A stretch of 64,000 nucleotides of DNA from Escarpia spicata. Lineage: Eukaryota; Annelida; Polychaeta; Sabellida; Siboglinidae. Location of the stretch: contig OZ023206.1 of assembly GCA_963995525.1 (NCBI GenBank), forward strand, positions 2,431,565-2,495,564, written 5' to 3'. Below are positions 48,131-58,993 of the stretch, piece by piece (the first letter of the stretch is position 1; each line of letters begins with the position of its first letter). The notes below the pieces were generated by a model. It saw only the letters and a list, made by a program, of their open reading frames with translations, did no database searches and was not told the origin of the DNA. Both the position numbers and the translations under genes were made by a program.

Positions 48131-48948
48131 ACATGAAAGTGTGTCCTTTCACCAGATACTTGATAGTGACGGTGTGTGGGCATGACAGAGATGTGTGACA
48201 TGAAAGTGTGTCCTTTCACCAGATACTTGATAGTGACGGTGTGTGGGCATGACAGAGATGTGTGACATGAAAGTGTGTCCTTTCACCAGATACTTGATAG
48301 TGACGGTGTGTGGGCATGACAGAGATGTGTGACATGAAAGTGTGTCCTTTCACCAGATACTTGATAGTGACGGTGTGTGGGCATGACAGAGATGTGTGAC
48401 ATGAAAGTGTGTCCTTTCACCAGATACTTGATAGTGACGGTGTGTGGGCATGACAGAGATGTGTGACATGAAAGTGTGTCCTTTCACCAGATACTTGATA
48501 GTGACGGTGTGTGGGCATGACAGAGATGTGTGACATGAAAGTGTGTCCTTTCACCAGATACTTGATAGTGACGGTGTGTGGGCATGACAGAGATGTGTGA
48601 CATGAAAGTGTGTCCTTTCACCAGATACTTGATACTGACGGTGTGTGGGCATGACAGAGATGTGTGACATGAAAGTGTGTCCTTTCACCAGATACTTGAT
48701 AGTGACGGTGTGTGGGCATGACAGAGATGTGTGACATGAAAGTGTGTCCTTTCACCAGATACTTGATAGTGACGGTGTGTGGGCATGACAGAGATGTGTG
48801 ACATGAAAGTGTGTCCTTTCACCAGATACTTGATAGTGACGGTGTGTGGGCATGACAGAGATGTGTGACATGAAAGTGTGTCCTTTCACCAGATACTTGA
48901 TAGTGACGGTGTGTGGGCATGACAGAGATGTGTGACAAATTGTCTTAT
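48131..48948. repeat. 67-bp minisatellite, about 12 copies, nearly identical
   Basis: The monomer contains GACATGAAAGTGTGTCCTTT, CACCAGATACTTGATAGTGA and CGGTGTGTGGGCATGACAGA. I see only one substitution among units (GATACTGACGG at about 48630). Its start, GCCCGGAGTCGGCTGACATG, lies at the end of the unknown minus-strand remnant. Confidence 0.97.
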
Positions 48949-50181
48949 ACAATGCGAATTATAAGAATTTACTAATGTGTTTTTTTTATTTGGAAATGCC
49001 TGAAGTTCGAACAACAACTATTTCCAATTTACGTGTTAATTAATAAACTTTGCACCATAATCCGTGGTATTTATAAAATCCTATTTTAACAGCCGTTAAA
49101 TAAAAGTTGTTCTACAACCCAGTAAGGCCCAGTCATGAAATATGCAAATATGTTTTATTCACTCGTATACGTGTGATAACTGCTACAGTAATAAAGTAAT
49201 TTAAGAAATATGTTAAACTTGGTGTCGATGTTGAACTATTATGGCGATGGGTGATAATAATTATTGGCATGAGTAATGATCGTTTAAAATGATATCATTG
49301 TATTATACAAATAATATACATGTGTATACACACCACTGTGTTAACATACAAGACATACCATACATATATATATATATATATGTACATAAAATCTTAAAGG
49401 CAGCATACGCTATATTAAAAGGGGCCTTGTCTTTGGTCAGTTTTTTTGTCTTTGGTTTGCGGCGCCTTGTGCATATTTGGTTAGGAGTATTATATACCTG
49501 TATATATATATATATATATAGTGTCATGTAATCACTCATCCATCAAACCGCGAAATATATTCTCAAAATTCATGGTACCGTTTTCTCCCGCTTCACTGAG
49601 TAAGAGAGCAGCGCACTGATTGGATGTTTTGTCCTAATAACGCGTCGCGCTATTGGACATTCAGTTACTCCCTTTTGTCATTGTAAAATACAATTCCATT
49701 GTCACTTGCACCTTTGTGCCTTGTCATTTCTAGCCAATCTAAGAGCTAAACTGTGTTATTTAATATATAATAAGATGGCACTTGCTCCAAAATGTGCGAT
49801 TGTGATGTTAACTCATTTTTGGTAAAAATGTCACTTGCACCCTTTTGCCATTGCACGGCAGTATGGCCTACTCCAGCTAATCACTGTCCTCAGACTTCAT
49901 TAGGGTCAATGACAACATATTCACTTGTGTTTAATTAGCTGAAGTAAACAAAAAATTATTGATGAATCACCCTGCTGCAATGTTATTGGTTCATTTTCAT
50001 TCAGATTTTCAAATTGAGGCTTAACTACTGGCATACGCACCCCACCCCCCTTATAAGGCATTCAACTGTAGTTTTGCCATACACGTATTTTCAGTAATTG
50101 TTTCAAGATATTTGAAGTAAAACGCGTCCTCCGACATTGTGCAATGACTATAGCGTGCTTTCGTTGCCAGGCTCTCTACTT
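48949..50181. other. Intron DNA with TA microsatellites
   Basis: TA runs are at 49365-49382 and 49502-49520. CAAATATGTTTTATTCACT at 49145 equals 19 bases of the 36-bp array unit at the start of the window. No gene was recognised. Confidence 0.6.
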
Positions 50182-50639
50182 GGGCTCAGCACACTGTCAG
50201 TTTTCCCATTGGCAACCATGTTAATGTTTTGTGTGATTATAAGAAAACGTGACCTATAAAGTTTCTTAAACTTCCCACCTGCTGTTATTATCATCTCATT
50301 GACATGCCGGTCGATTTTAGTCAAAATCTAATATCTCTAGCTCTTGCAAAATGCCTGTATGTATGACACCCGTCAATATTTACAAATGCATGCAGGCAGT
50401 AATCCGGCTAAAGTGTCAACTAGCCAAATTGCTGCCAGATACCCTTCCGCTTAGTAAAATCAGCTAAAAAGACACCATTTTACTGTCAACAGCTGCTACA
50501 ATCACATCTAGAAATCTGACTACTCAAATGCACTTATGTCAGAGCAAGTGAACATTGTAAAAAATCATTTCTCAAAAATATAATGCACTTTTTTTTCCGT
50601 CTGTAATCAAGCAGGAAGTCCAACAGTGTGCTGACCCCA
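50182..50639. repeat. Duplicated segment C, copy 2
   Basis: This is the direct copy of 46009-46428 with about 30 additional bases near 50432-50462. It is followed immediately by the 14-bp array. Confidence 0.95.
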
Positions 50640-51312
50640 CTAGCATACACATATTAGCATACGCACATTAACATACACACATTAACATACACGCATTAAC
50701 ATACACACATTAACATACACGCATTAACATACACGCATTAACATACACACATTAACATACACACATTAACATACACACATTAACATACACACATTAACAT
50801 ACACACATTAACATACACACATTAACATACACACATTAACATACACACTTTAACATACACACATTAACATACACACATTAACATACACGCATTAACATAC
50901 ACGCATTAACATACACGCATTAACATACACGCATTAACATACACGCATTAACATACACGCATTAACATACACACATTAACATACACACATTAACATACAC
51001 ACATTAACATACACACATTAACATACACACATTAACATACACACATTAACATACACACTTTAACATACACACTTTAACATACACACATTAACATACACAC
51101 ATTAACATACACACATTAACATACACGCATTAACATACACACATTAACATACACGCATTAACATACACACATTAACATACACACATTAACATACACACAT
51201 TAACATACACACATTAACATACACACATTAACATACACACTTTAACATACACACTTTAACATACACACATTAACATACACACTTTAACATACACACTTTA
51301 ACATACACACAT
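50640..51312. repeat. 14-bp tandem repeat, about 48 copies
   Basis: The unit is ACACATTAACATAC, with variants ACGCATT and ACACTTT in runs. It ends about 37 bp before the acceptor of the exon at 51350. Confidence 0.98.
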
Positions 51313-51349
51313 GTGCTAGCTCAACTCTAGTTAGATGTGTATGTTGCAG

Positions 51350-51442
51350 ACGCACTCCCTTCCCATCATTCTCATCAGTCACGTGCTCCAGGACTGCACA
51401 GCCCGCGCCACTCTCGTCTGGAACACCGCCTTCCCCCTCGAG
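51350..51442 (+). CDS. STAT: STAT exon, DNA-binding domain
   Basis: This 93-nt exon (31 codons, phase 0 at both ends) lies between TGTATGTTGCAG and GTGAGA. It encodes THSLPIILISHVLQDCTARA followed by TLVWNTAFPLE. SLPIILISHV and LVWNTAF are the conserved core strands of the STAT DNA-binding domain. The intron upstream is about 14 kb long and carries the 53-bp array, a 67-bp array and a 14-bp array, the last ending only about 35 bp before the acceptor. GC content and codon use are clearly higher than in the surrounding intron, as expected for coding sequence. Confidence 0.96.
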
Positions 51443-51504
51443 GTGAGACCAGTCTCTACTTAGTCTCTCACATCACTATGTCACTGTCATGTGGCTGTGT
51501 TGGA

Positions 51505-51625
51505 TGTTGTTGTTTTGTTGGTGACTTGTTGTTTTGTTGGTGACTGGTGTTGTTTTGTTGGTGACTTGTTGTTTTATTGGTGACTGGTGTTGTTTTGTTG
51601 GTGACTGGTGTTGTTTTACTTGTAA
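51505..51625. repeat. 21-bp tandem repeat, about 6 copies
   Basis: The unit is GTTGTTTTGTTGGTGACTTG, or the same with GACTGGT. It lies in the short intron between the exons at 51350 and 51695. Confidence 0.92.
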
Positions 51626-51694
51626 ATGTTACTGTTTTGTCGATAACCGTGTTGTTGTTTGGTCGGTGCATGTTGTTGCCTGTTGGTGCTGCAG

Positions 51695-51830
51695 AATGGG
51701 CGTCCGTTTGAGGAAGAAAAGGAGGTGTGTTGGGCGAGAGTGGCCGAGGTCCTTGACGCGCTATTCTATGTGAACACAGAGAGACATCTCACCCCAGAAC
51801 AACTCACCTACCTGGCCACCATTGCCTTCA
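51695..51830 (+). CDS. STAT: STAT exon, DNA-binding/linker boundary
   Basis: This 136-nt exon follows GTTGGTGCTGCAG and ends at TTCA before the strong donor GTAAGT, leaving one base. It encodes NGRPFEEEKEVCWARVAEVL, then DALFYVNTERHLTPEQLTYL and ATIAF. It aligns with the end of the STAT DNA-binding domain and the helical linker (family pattern R-x-P-F-x-V-x-x-x-V-x-W-x-x-(L/V), then L-T-x-E-x-L-x-F-L). The last 19 bases of the exon, together with the donor, are the founding unit of the 37-bp array that fills the following 3.3 kb. Confidence 0.95.
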
Positions 51831-54800
51831 GTAAGTGACACTAAACTCCTGGCCAGCATGGCCTTCAGTAAGTGACACTACGCTCCTGACCAGCACTGCC
51901 TTCAGTGTCACTAGACTCCTGGCCAGCATTGCCTTCAATGTCACTAGACTCCTGGCCAGCATTGCCTTCAGTAAGTGACACTAGACTCCTGGCAAGCATT
52001 GCCTTCAGTAAGTGACAATAGACTCCTGGCCAGCATTGCCTTCAGTAAGTGACACTACACTCCTGACCAGCATTGCCTTCAGTAAGTGACACTAGACTTC
52101 TGGCCAGCATTGCCTTCAGTAAGTGACACTAGACTCCTGGCCACCATTGCCTTCAGTAAGTGACACTAGACTCCTGGCCAGCATTGCCTTCAGTAAGTGA
52201 CACTAGACTTCTGGCCAGCATTGCCTTCAGTAAGTGACACTAGACTCCTGGCCACCATTGCCTTCAGTAAGTGACACTAGATTCCTGGCCACCATTGCCT
52301 TCAGTAAGTGACACTAGACTCCTGGCCACCATTGCCTTCAGTAAGTGACACTAGACTCCTGGCCAGCATTGCCTTCAGAAAGTGACACTAGACTCCTGGC
52401 CAGCATTGCCTTCAGTAAGTGACACTAGACTCCTGACCAACATTGCCTTCAGTAAGTGACACTAGACTCCTGGCCAGCATTGCCTTCAGTAAGTGACACT
52501 AGACTCCTGGCCAGCATTGCCTTCAATGTCACTAGACTCCTGGCCAGCATTGCCTTCAGTAAGTGACACTAGACTCCTGGCAAGCATTGCCTTCAGTAAG
52601 TGACAATAGACTCCTGGCCAGCATTGTATTCAGTAAATGACACTAGACTACTGGCCACCATTGCCTTCAGTAAGTGAAATTAGACTCCTGGCCACCATTG
52701 CCTTAAGTAAGTGACACTAGACTCCTGACCAGCATGGTTTTCAGTGTCACTAGACTCCTGGCCAGCATTGCCTTCAGTAAGTGACACTACACTCCTGACC
52801 AGCATTGCCTTCAGTAAGTGACACTAGACTTCTGGCCAGCATTGCCTTCAGTAAGTGACACTAGACTCCTGGCCACCATTGCCTTCAGTAAGTGACACTA
52901 GACTCCTGGCCAGCATTGCCTTCAGTAAGTGACACTAGACTTCTGGCCAGCATTGCCTTCAGTAAGTGACACTAGACTCCTGGCCACCATTGCCTTCAGT
53001 AAGTGACACTAGATTCCTGGCCACCATTGCCTTCAGTAAGTGACACTAGACTCCTGGCCACCATTGCCTTCAGTAAGTGACACTAGACTCCTGGCCAGCA
53101 TTGCCTTCAGAAAGTGACACTAGACTCCTGGCCAGCATTGCCTTCAGTAAGTGACACTAGACTCCTGACCAACATTGCCTTCAGTAAGTGACACTAGACT
53201 CCTGGCCAGCATTGCCTTCAGTAAGTGACACTAGACTCCTGGCCAGCATTGCCTTCAGTAAGTGACACTAGACTCCTGGCCAGCATTGCCTTCAGTAAGT
53301 GACACTAGACTCCTGGCCAGCATTGCCTTCAGTAAGTGACACTAGACTCCTGGCCAGCATTGTCTTCAGTAAGTGACACTAGACTCCTGGCCAGCATTGC
53401 CTTCAGTAAGTGACACTAGACTCCTGGCCAGCATTGCCTTCAGTAAGTGACACTACACTCCTGGCCAGCATTGCCTTCAGTAAGTGACACTAGACTCCTG
53501 GCCAGCATTGCCTTCAGTAAGTGACACTAGACTCCTGGCCAGCATTGCCTTCAGTAAGTGACACTAGACTCCTGGCCAGCATTGCCTTCAGTAAGTGACA
53601 CTAGACTCCTGGCCAGCATTGCCTTCAGTAAGTGACACTAGACTCCTGGCCAGCATTGCCTTCAGTAAGTGACACTAGACTCCTGGCCAGCATTGCCTTC
53701 AGTAAGTGACACTAGACTCCTGGCCAGCATTGCCTTCAGTAAGTGACACTAGACTCCTGGCCAGCATTGCCTTCAGTAAGTGACACTACACTCCTGGCCA
53801 GCATTGCCTTCAGTAAGTGACACTAGACTCCTGGCCAGAATTGCCTTCAGTAAGTGACACTAGACTCCTGGCCAGCATTGCCTTCAGTAAGTAACACTAC
53901 ACTCCTGGCCAGCATTGCCTTCAGTAAGTGACACTAGACTCCTGGCCAGCATTGCCTTCAGTAAGTGACACTAGACTCCTGGCCAGCATTGCCTTCAGTA
54001 AGTGACACTACACTCCTGGCCAGCATTGCCTTCAGTAAGTGACACTAGACTCCTGGCCAGCATTGCCTTCAGTAAGTGACACTAGACTCCTGGCCAGCAT
54101 TGCCTTCAGTAAGTGACACTACACTCCTGGCCAGCATTGCCTTCAGTAAGTGACACTAGACTCCTGGCCAGCATTGCCTTCAGTAAGTGACACTACACTC
54201 CTGGCCAGCATTGCCTTCAGTAAGTGACACTAGACTCCTGGCCAGCATTGCCTTCAGTAAGTGACACTAGACTCCTGGCCAGCATTGCCTTCAGTAAGTG
54301 ACACTAGACTCCTGGCCAGCATTGCCTTCAGTAAGTGACACTAGACTCCTGGCCAGCATTGCCTTCAGTAAGTGGCACTAGACTCCTGACCAGCATTGCC
54401 TTCAGTAAGTGACACTAGACTCTTGGCCAGCATTGCCTTCAGTAAGTGACACTAGACTCCTGGCCAGCATTGCCTTCAGTAAGTGGCACTAGACTCCTGG
54501 CCAGCATTGCCTTCAGTAAGTGGCACTAGACTCCTGACCAGCATTGCCTTCAGTAAGTGACACTAGACTCTTGGCCAGCATTGCCTTCAGTAAGTGACAC
54601 TAGACTCCTGGCCAGCATTGCCTTCAGTAAGTGGCACTAGACTCCTGACCAGCATTGCCTTCAGTAAGTGACACTAGACTCCTGGCCAGCATTGCCTTCA
54701 GTAAGTGACACTAGACTCTTGGCCAGCATTGCCTTCAGTAAGTGGCACTAGACTCCTGGCCAGCATTGCCTTCAGTAAGTGGCACTAGACTCCTGGCCAG

Positions 54801-55160
54801 CATTGCCTTCAGTAAGTGGCACTAGACTCCTGACCAGCATTGCCTTCAGTAAGTGACACTAGACTCTTGGCCAGCATTGCCTTCAGTAAGTGACACTAGA
54901 CTCCTGGCCAGCATTGCCTTCAGTAAGTGACACTAGACTCCTGGCCAGCATTGCCTTCAGTAAGTGGCACTAGACTCCTGGCCAGCATTGCCTTCAGTAA
55001 GTGACACTAGACTCTTGGCCAGCATTGCCTTCAGTAAGTGACACTAGACTCTTGGCCAGCATTGCCTTCAGTAAGTGACACTAGACTCTTGGCCAGCATT
55101 GCCTTCAGTAAGTGACACTAGACTCTTGGCCAGCATTGCCTTCAGTAAGTGGCGGTAGCA
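51812..55160. repeat. 37-bp minisatellite seeded on the 51695 exon donor, about 90 copies
   Basis: The monomer reads CTGGCCAGCATTGCCTTCA, GTAAGTGACACTAGACTC. The first unit is the true exon end (CTGGCCACCATTGCCTTCA) with donor GTAAGT, so nearly every unit holds a perfect consensus donor. Some units lack GTAAGTGACA. A block with rare variants (GACACTACACTCCTGACC, TTCAGAAAGTGAC) at about 52051-52450 recurs 732 bp downstream. The 3' third is more uniform and gains GTGGCACT and CTCTTGG variants. Confidence 0.99.
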
Positions 55161-55268
55161 CTAGACTCTTATACCTCAACATCATTCCTCATCTCTTGAT
55201 CAGTAGTGACAATAATAATACAGGTGGTCATTTGAAACTACAGTTGGTGTTGGTTTGATCTGTTTCAG

Positions 55269-55330
55269 GAAAGCGCGATGAGAACACCAACTTCTCTGAA
55301 ATGATGATCAGTAGAGCGAAACTGTTGAAG
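55269..55330 (+). CDS. STAT: STAT exon, linker domain
   Basis: This 62-nt exon lies between ATCTGTTTCAG and GTACGT. It starts with two bases (completing an Arg codon) and ends in phase 0. It encodes KRDENTNFSEMMISRAKLLK. It fits the STAT linker between the LTYLATIAF helix and the FWKWF motif and carries the Phe-Ser-x-x-x-(I/V)-S-x-(S/A)-x-(F/L) helix pattern. It is short, but both splice sites are good, the phase fits both neighbours, and it lies just after the end of the 37-bp array. Confidence 0.93.
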
Positions 55331-55364
55331 GTACGTGCCTAGTGAAGTTATAAAGTTAAGTATT

Positions 55365-55445
55365 GTTTTGTGTTATCTTGAATTGTCTTGTGTTATCTTG
55401 TATTGTCTTGTGTTATCTTGTATTGTATTATCTTGTATGGTCTTG
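55365..55445. repeat. Short repeat of about 20 bp, about 4 copies
   Basis: Units resemble TCTTGTGTTATCTTGTATTG. They lie 35 bp after the exon at 55269. Confidence 0.85.
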
Positions 55446-55737
55446 TACCAAGCATGGATGACAAAGGATTTCTAAAATGGTTGAACTGATGATGTTATTT
55501 GTTCTTTGTTTGATGTTTTTATACAGACTTTGAAGGAACATTTTCTGTTCCGTTCACCATCTGGATCAGCTATTATAAGTTTCTTTTGAATTAATAATTT
55601 CTAATATAAGTTTTGAAGATAAGCTAACCATTTTTTTCTCAGAGTTTGCCTAAGACACTAAACACTACTCCAGACCAAAACAAATAGATTTTTTATGTTG
55701 TTTAGAGATATTTAAATGTGTTTAAAGACAATTAAAA
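55446..55737. other. Intron DNA
   Basis: No feature was recognised between the short repeat and dispersed repeat D. Confidence 0.5.
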
Positions 55738-56034
55738 AATATGTCAAAAATCACCCTAAAATGGCATTATTTCATTTTGAGAAACTCCCCAAAAGAAACA
55801 TTTGTATGGTTGTAAGTACAAACATGTTATTGACATTCCAACGTTTTTTTTTTTAAACAAATGCATATTAAGTTTGATACAACTTCATAAACATTTTGCT
55901 ACAATGTTGAAAGACAGCAAAAATCCATTCTGCATTTTTGGCATGACCCCTTCACCAAACATAAAACCATCCTGTGCAATTTTGGGTAAACACAAGTTGA
56001 GTTCATATGCCAAGTTATGGCTTTGTATGTATTG
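55738..56034. repeat. Dispersed repeat D, copy 1
   Basis: It contains ATGTCAAAAATCACC, AAACAAATGCATATTAAG and CATATGCCAAGTTATGGCTT. An inverted copy lies at about 57948-58230. It stops about 20 bp before the MITE. Confidence 0.85.
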
Positions 56035-56059
56035 TAGTTTTTATAAAAAGTTACATTAA

Positions 56060-56702
56060 CCATTTCAGTACGACAGGCCGGTTTTCCGGCTGCACTGTCT
56101 GTGACGCTTCGGTACGACAGGCTGGTTATCCGGCATTAACGATGTCTGCTGTTCAAATCGTTTTTATCCATAATAATCCACTACATGGAGCCACTTGCTG
56201 TGTACGGTTGTCAAGGCAAATAAATTAGCTATTCAGCAGTGGTAATCGTTTATTATTGCTCAATAATAGTTTATGTTGATTTTCGCGGTTTTTTTATATT
56301 TATTATCAAAATCTGCAGTTGCCACAGCATTACTTCAACTAGTGATTTACCACCATATGTTTTGGTCAGATTATTTGATAGTTTTAGCGAAGAATCTTTG
56401 TCGGATGTTGACGATCGACATAATAACGATATCAGCGAACTTAGTATACAACTGAGTTCAGCAACTGCAAAAATGTTGAAATCTTGGCAGCCATCTTGGA
56501 TTGTTGGTTACCATGACGACAGAATCTAAAACAATTTGGCTCATTTTAATCGCTGATTATCATACTTTCCGAAAATATATAACATTCTTACTCATAAAAT
56601 GCAGTTTTGTTGCTCAAATCTTGGTAGTCCATTATCTTGCATATTCACTGGGAATACAGTATTCAGTGGTCACAGCTGGTCAAGACTGTAGTACTGAAAT
56701 GG
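56060..56702. mobile_element. TTAA-flanked MITE, copy 2 (643 bp)
   Basis: Twelve-base inverted ends, CCATTTCAGTAC and GTACTGAAATGG, are flanked by TTAA at 56056-56059 and 56703-56706. It is the inverted counterpart of 21277-23272, with only two copies of the 44-bp subterminal unit. No transposase frame is present. The TTAA target and size suggest a piggyBac-type non-autonomous element (inference). Confidence 0.92.
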
Positions 56703-56706
56703 TTAA

Positions 56707-57172
56707 GTAATACTTCCTGGTTGTTACCGATAATACAAGTGTCACCAGATGCTTGTTTGTTGCTAAGAAATGTTACTTTTTTACTGGCATATGGCTTATT
56801 TCAACACGATTTGACAGACACTTCTATTACTGAGATTTCCCCCCAAGGTTTTCCCCGCCAAGTTGTCTCATGATATTGTGTTACGAAGGGCCATGAACTT
56901 GCTGTGGTAGACAAGATTGATTGACACCTGCTGAGGTCAGTCATGTGTCATTGGGCATTATCAGAGAATAAACAAAACTACCACCAGTATTTGGTGATTT
57001 GACAGTGTGATGCATTGAGGTAATTATAATACAACAGCATAGTGGCATGAGAATAACCAGACTATCATGATCTGCATTTATGGTGAACGAATTTATGTTT
57101 GAACTGGGCTGATGCACACATGATCGTCACTATGGAAACATCGTCAGTTTGCAAGAATCTGAAAAGGGACTT
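56707..57172. other. Intron DNA
   Basis: No gene or array was recognised. Confidence 0.5.
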
Positions 57173-57340
57173 TCCAAAACTATTGATTTTCTATAATTGC
57201 AAGTTGTGTTTATTTTGATGTTCATTTAATTATTATAAAATGGTGTGACTGTGGTGTCTATTGGTTAAAGATGTATTGTCACCTGTAGGTGACAAACATA
57301 GAAAATTAATATTCTGGACAACTATAGAGTGAAATATCCT
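57173..57340. repeat. Dispersed repeat E, copy 2
   Basis: It matches 9802-9968 in direct orientation, sharing TTGATGTTCATTTAATTATT and GATGTATTGTCACCT. Confidence 0.9.
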
Positions 57341-57947
57341 ACCTTTATTGATATCAAATGCATTCTACTATTCTGTTCTGTTTACACACGTTTGAAAATG
57401 TAACAACGTTTCCACAGAAATGATGACTTCAGTTTCACGCCAGCGCAGATGTCTGCAAGTGTAAATTCGCTCGCTGTGAACGCATATATAGTCTGGTTAT
57501 TCTGATACCAGTTTCATGTTTTGTGCAGATTACATAATTACATCGCGATGTTAAATAATCAGTGCTGGTGGTAGTCTTCTTGTTTTACGACTGAATGCCG
57601 TTCCACTCTCGACAATGCCGCCATTTATCAATAACCCGGGGTTGACCCCTGACCAATAAGGTGCCACCAAAACACAGACTAGCACGTGGGGCCGTAGGCC
57701 AGTCATAAACATGAAGTCGTTCAACATATAGTTATTACAAATACAGATTGCAGGGCCTAGTTGGCAGGAAAACATGGGGATATCTCAAAAACAAATGTCA
57801 GTTTGTATTAAAATAAACTGCTTGCCAATGAAACAACGTAACATTTTATGCAAAACCTGCCTATCTGGTGACATGTCTGTTATCAGTGACAACCAGGAAG
57901 CATTACGTAATGTAACTTTAAAAAAAAACTCCAATAGTTACAAAGCT
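57341..57947. other. Intron DNA
   Basis: Unique sequence; no exon or repeat was recognised. Confidence 0.5.
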
Positions 57948-58230
57948 ATAACTTGGCATGCAAGCTGGCTTGCTTGTGTGCCAAATTGCACTGGATTGAT
58001 TTACGATCTGTGAAGGGGTTGTGCCAAAAATACACTTCAAGTTTTGGCTGTTTTTCAACATTGCTGTAACATTTTTATGAAACTGTAGCACGCTTAATAT
58101 GCATTTGTTCACAAAACGAAACCGCATGAATGTCAATAATATGTTTGTAAATTTTTCTTTCAGGGTATATCTCAAAATGAAATAAAATGCCATTTTGAGG
58201 TGATTTTTGACATATTTTAGAATTGTTTTA
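57948..58230. repeat. Dispersed repeat D, copy 2 (inverted)
   Basis: Read on the minus strand it matches 55738-56034 (AACAAATGCATATTAAGC, TTTTTGGCACAACCCCTTCA, GCCAAGTTATAGCTTTG). The two copies enclose the MITE. Confidence 0.85.
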
Positions 58231-58439
58231 AAAGCATGGCACTCTCACTAAACAACCTAGAAACTTAATTCTTTTTGGATTAGAGTATTTCTTGATGTCT
58301 TACGCAGAGTCTTGACAAAATTGTTATAGTCTTTCTTCAAAACTTGTATTAAAAATGATTAATTCAAAACAAGCATGATTTTACCACCAGAGCATCTTAA
58401 GACTAACTCTAGGATCACCTACACAATCTCTAAGATTGC

Positions 58440-58820
58440 ACAAAGATATGTTCTGATTCTATCTGTAAGATCAATTACACAAAGTGATGTTGTGATCCTA
58501 TGTGTAGGATCAATTACACAAAGTGATGTTGTGATACTTTACGTAGGATCAATCACATAAAGTGATCTTGTGGTTCTATTTGTATGATCACACAAACTGA
58601 TATTGTTAACTGTCTGTAGGATTACACTAAAAGATATATAAGATCACGATAGCACTTTGTGTGATCCTACAGATAGGATCACACAAAGTGCTATCGTGAT
58701 CTTATTTGTAGGATCACAAAGTAATTTAATGATCCTATTTGTAGGATCACACAAAGTGATATTATGATCCTGTTTGTATGATCCTGTTTGTATGATCATC
58801 TTGTGATCCTATTTGTAGGA
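58440..58820. repeat. Irregular 35-45-bp repeats seeded on the 58819 exon acceptor
   Basis: About nine units alternate TGTAGGATCA, CACAAAGTGAT and GTGATCCTAT. The real acceptor with exon start (CCTATTTGTAGGATCAC) is the last member; GATCCTATTTGTAGGATCAC at 58730-58749 is an almost exact decoy about 69 bp upstream. Units run in both orientations, which creates a large palindrome at 58638-58705. Confidence 0.9.
58638..58705. repeat. Perfect palindrome, 32-bp arms, 4-nt centre
   Basis: The arms at 58638-58669 and 58674-58705 are exact reverse complements around CAGA. The outer part reads ATAAGATCACGATAGCAC and its inverse. It can form a stable cruciform or hairpin. Confidence 0.95.
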
Positions 58821-58940
58821 TCACCTGCACAAGGCCAATAACAGGAAAGAGAACCCGTCTCGGAATTTCCCTTTCTGGAAGTGGTTCTATGCCAACATGA
58901 ACCTGCTGAAGGAACGCCTCAAGCGGGAATGGAAGGACGG
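58819..58940 (+). CDS. STAT: STAT exon, linker leading to SH2
   Basis: This 122-nt exon follows CCTATTTGTAG and ends GACGG before GTGAGT, leaving two bases. It encodes DHLHKANNRKENPSRNFPFW followed by KWFYANMNLLKERLKREWKD. FPFWKWF...LLKERLKREWKDG is the hallmark linker motif, equivalent to FWQWF...WNDG in STAT5. The split Gly codon joins the SH2 exon at 62061. The acceptor belongs to a family of GTAGGATCAC repeats upstream. The donor is separated from the downstream 28-bp array by about 50 bp and is not duplicated in it. Confidence 0.96.
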
Positions 58941-58993
58941 GTGAGTCGCCCTCAAGACTGGGCCAGTCAACGATGGAGTACTCACCAGCAACA

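Noticed and set aside
49289..49539. Opposed 80-aa frames with Tyr-Ile runs
   Set aside because: They are generated by TA microsatellites at 49365 and 49502.
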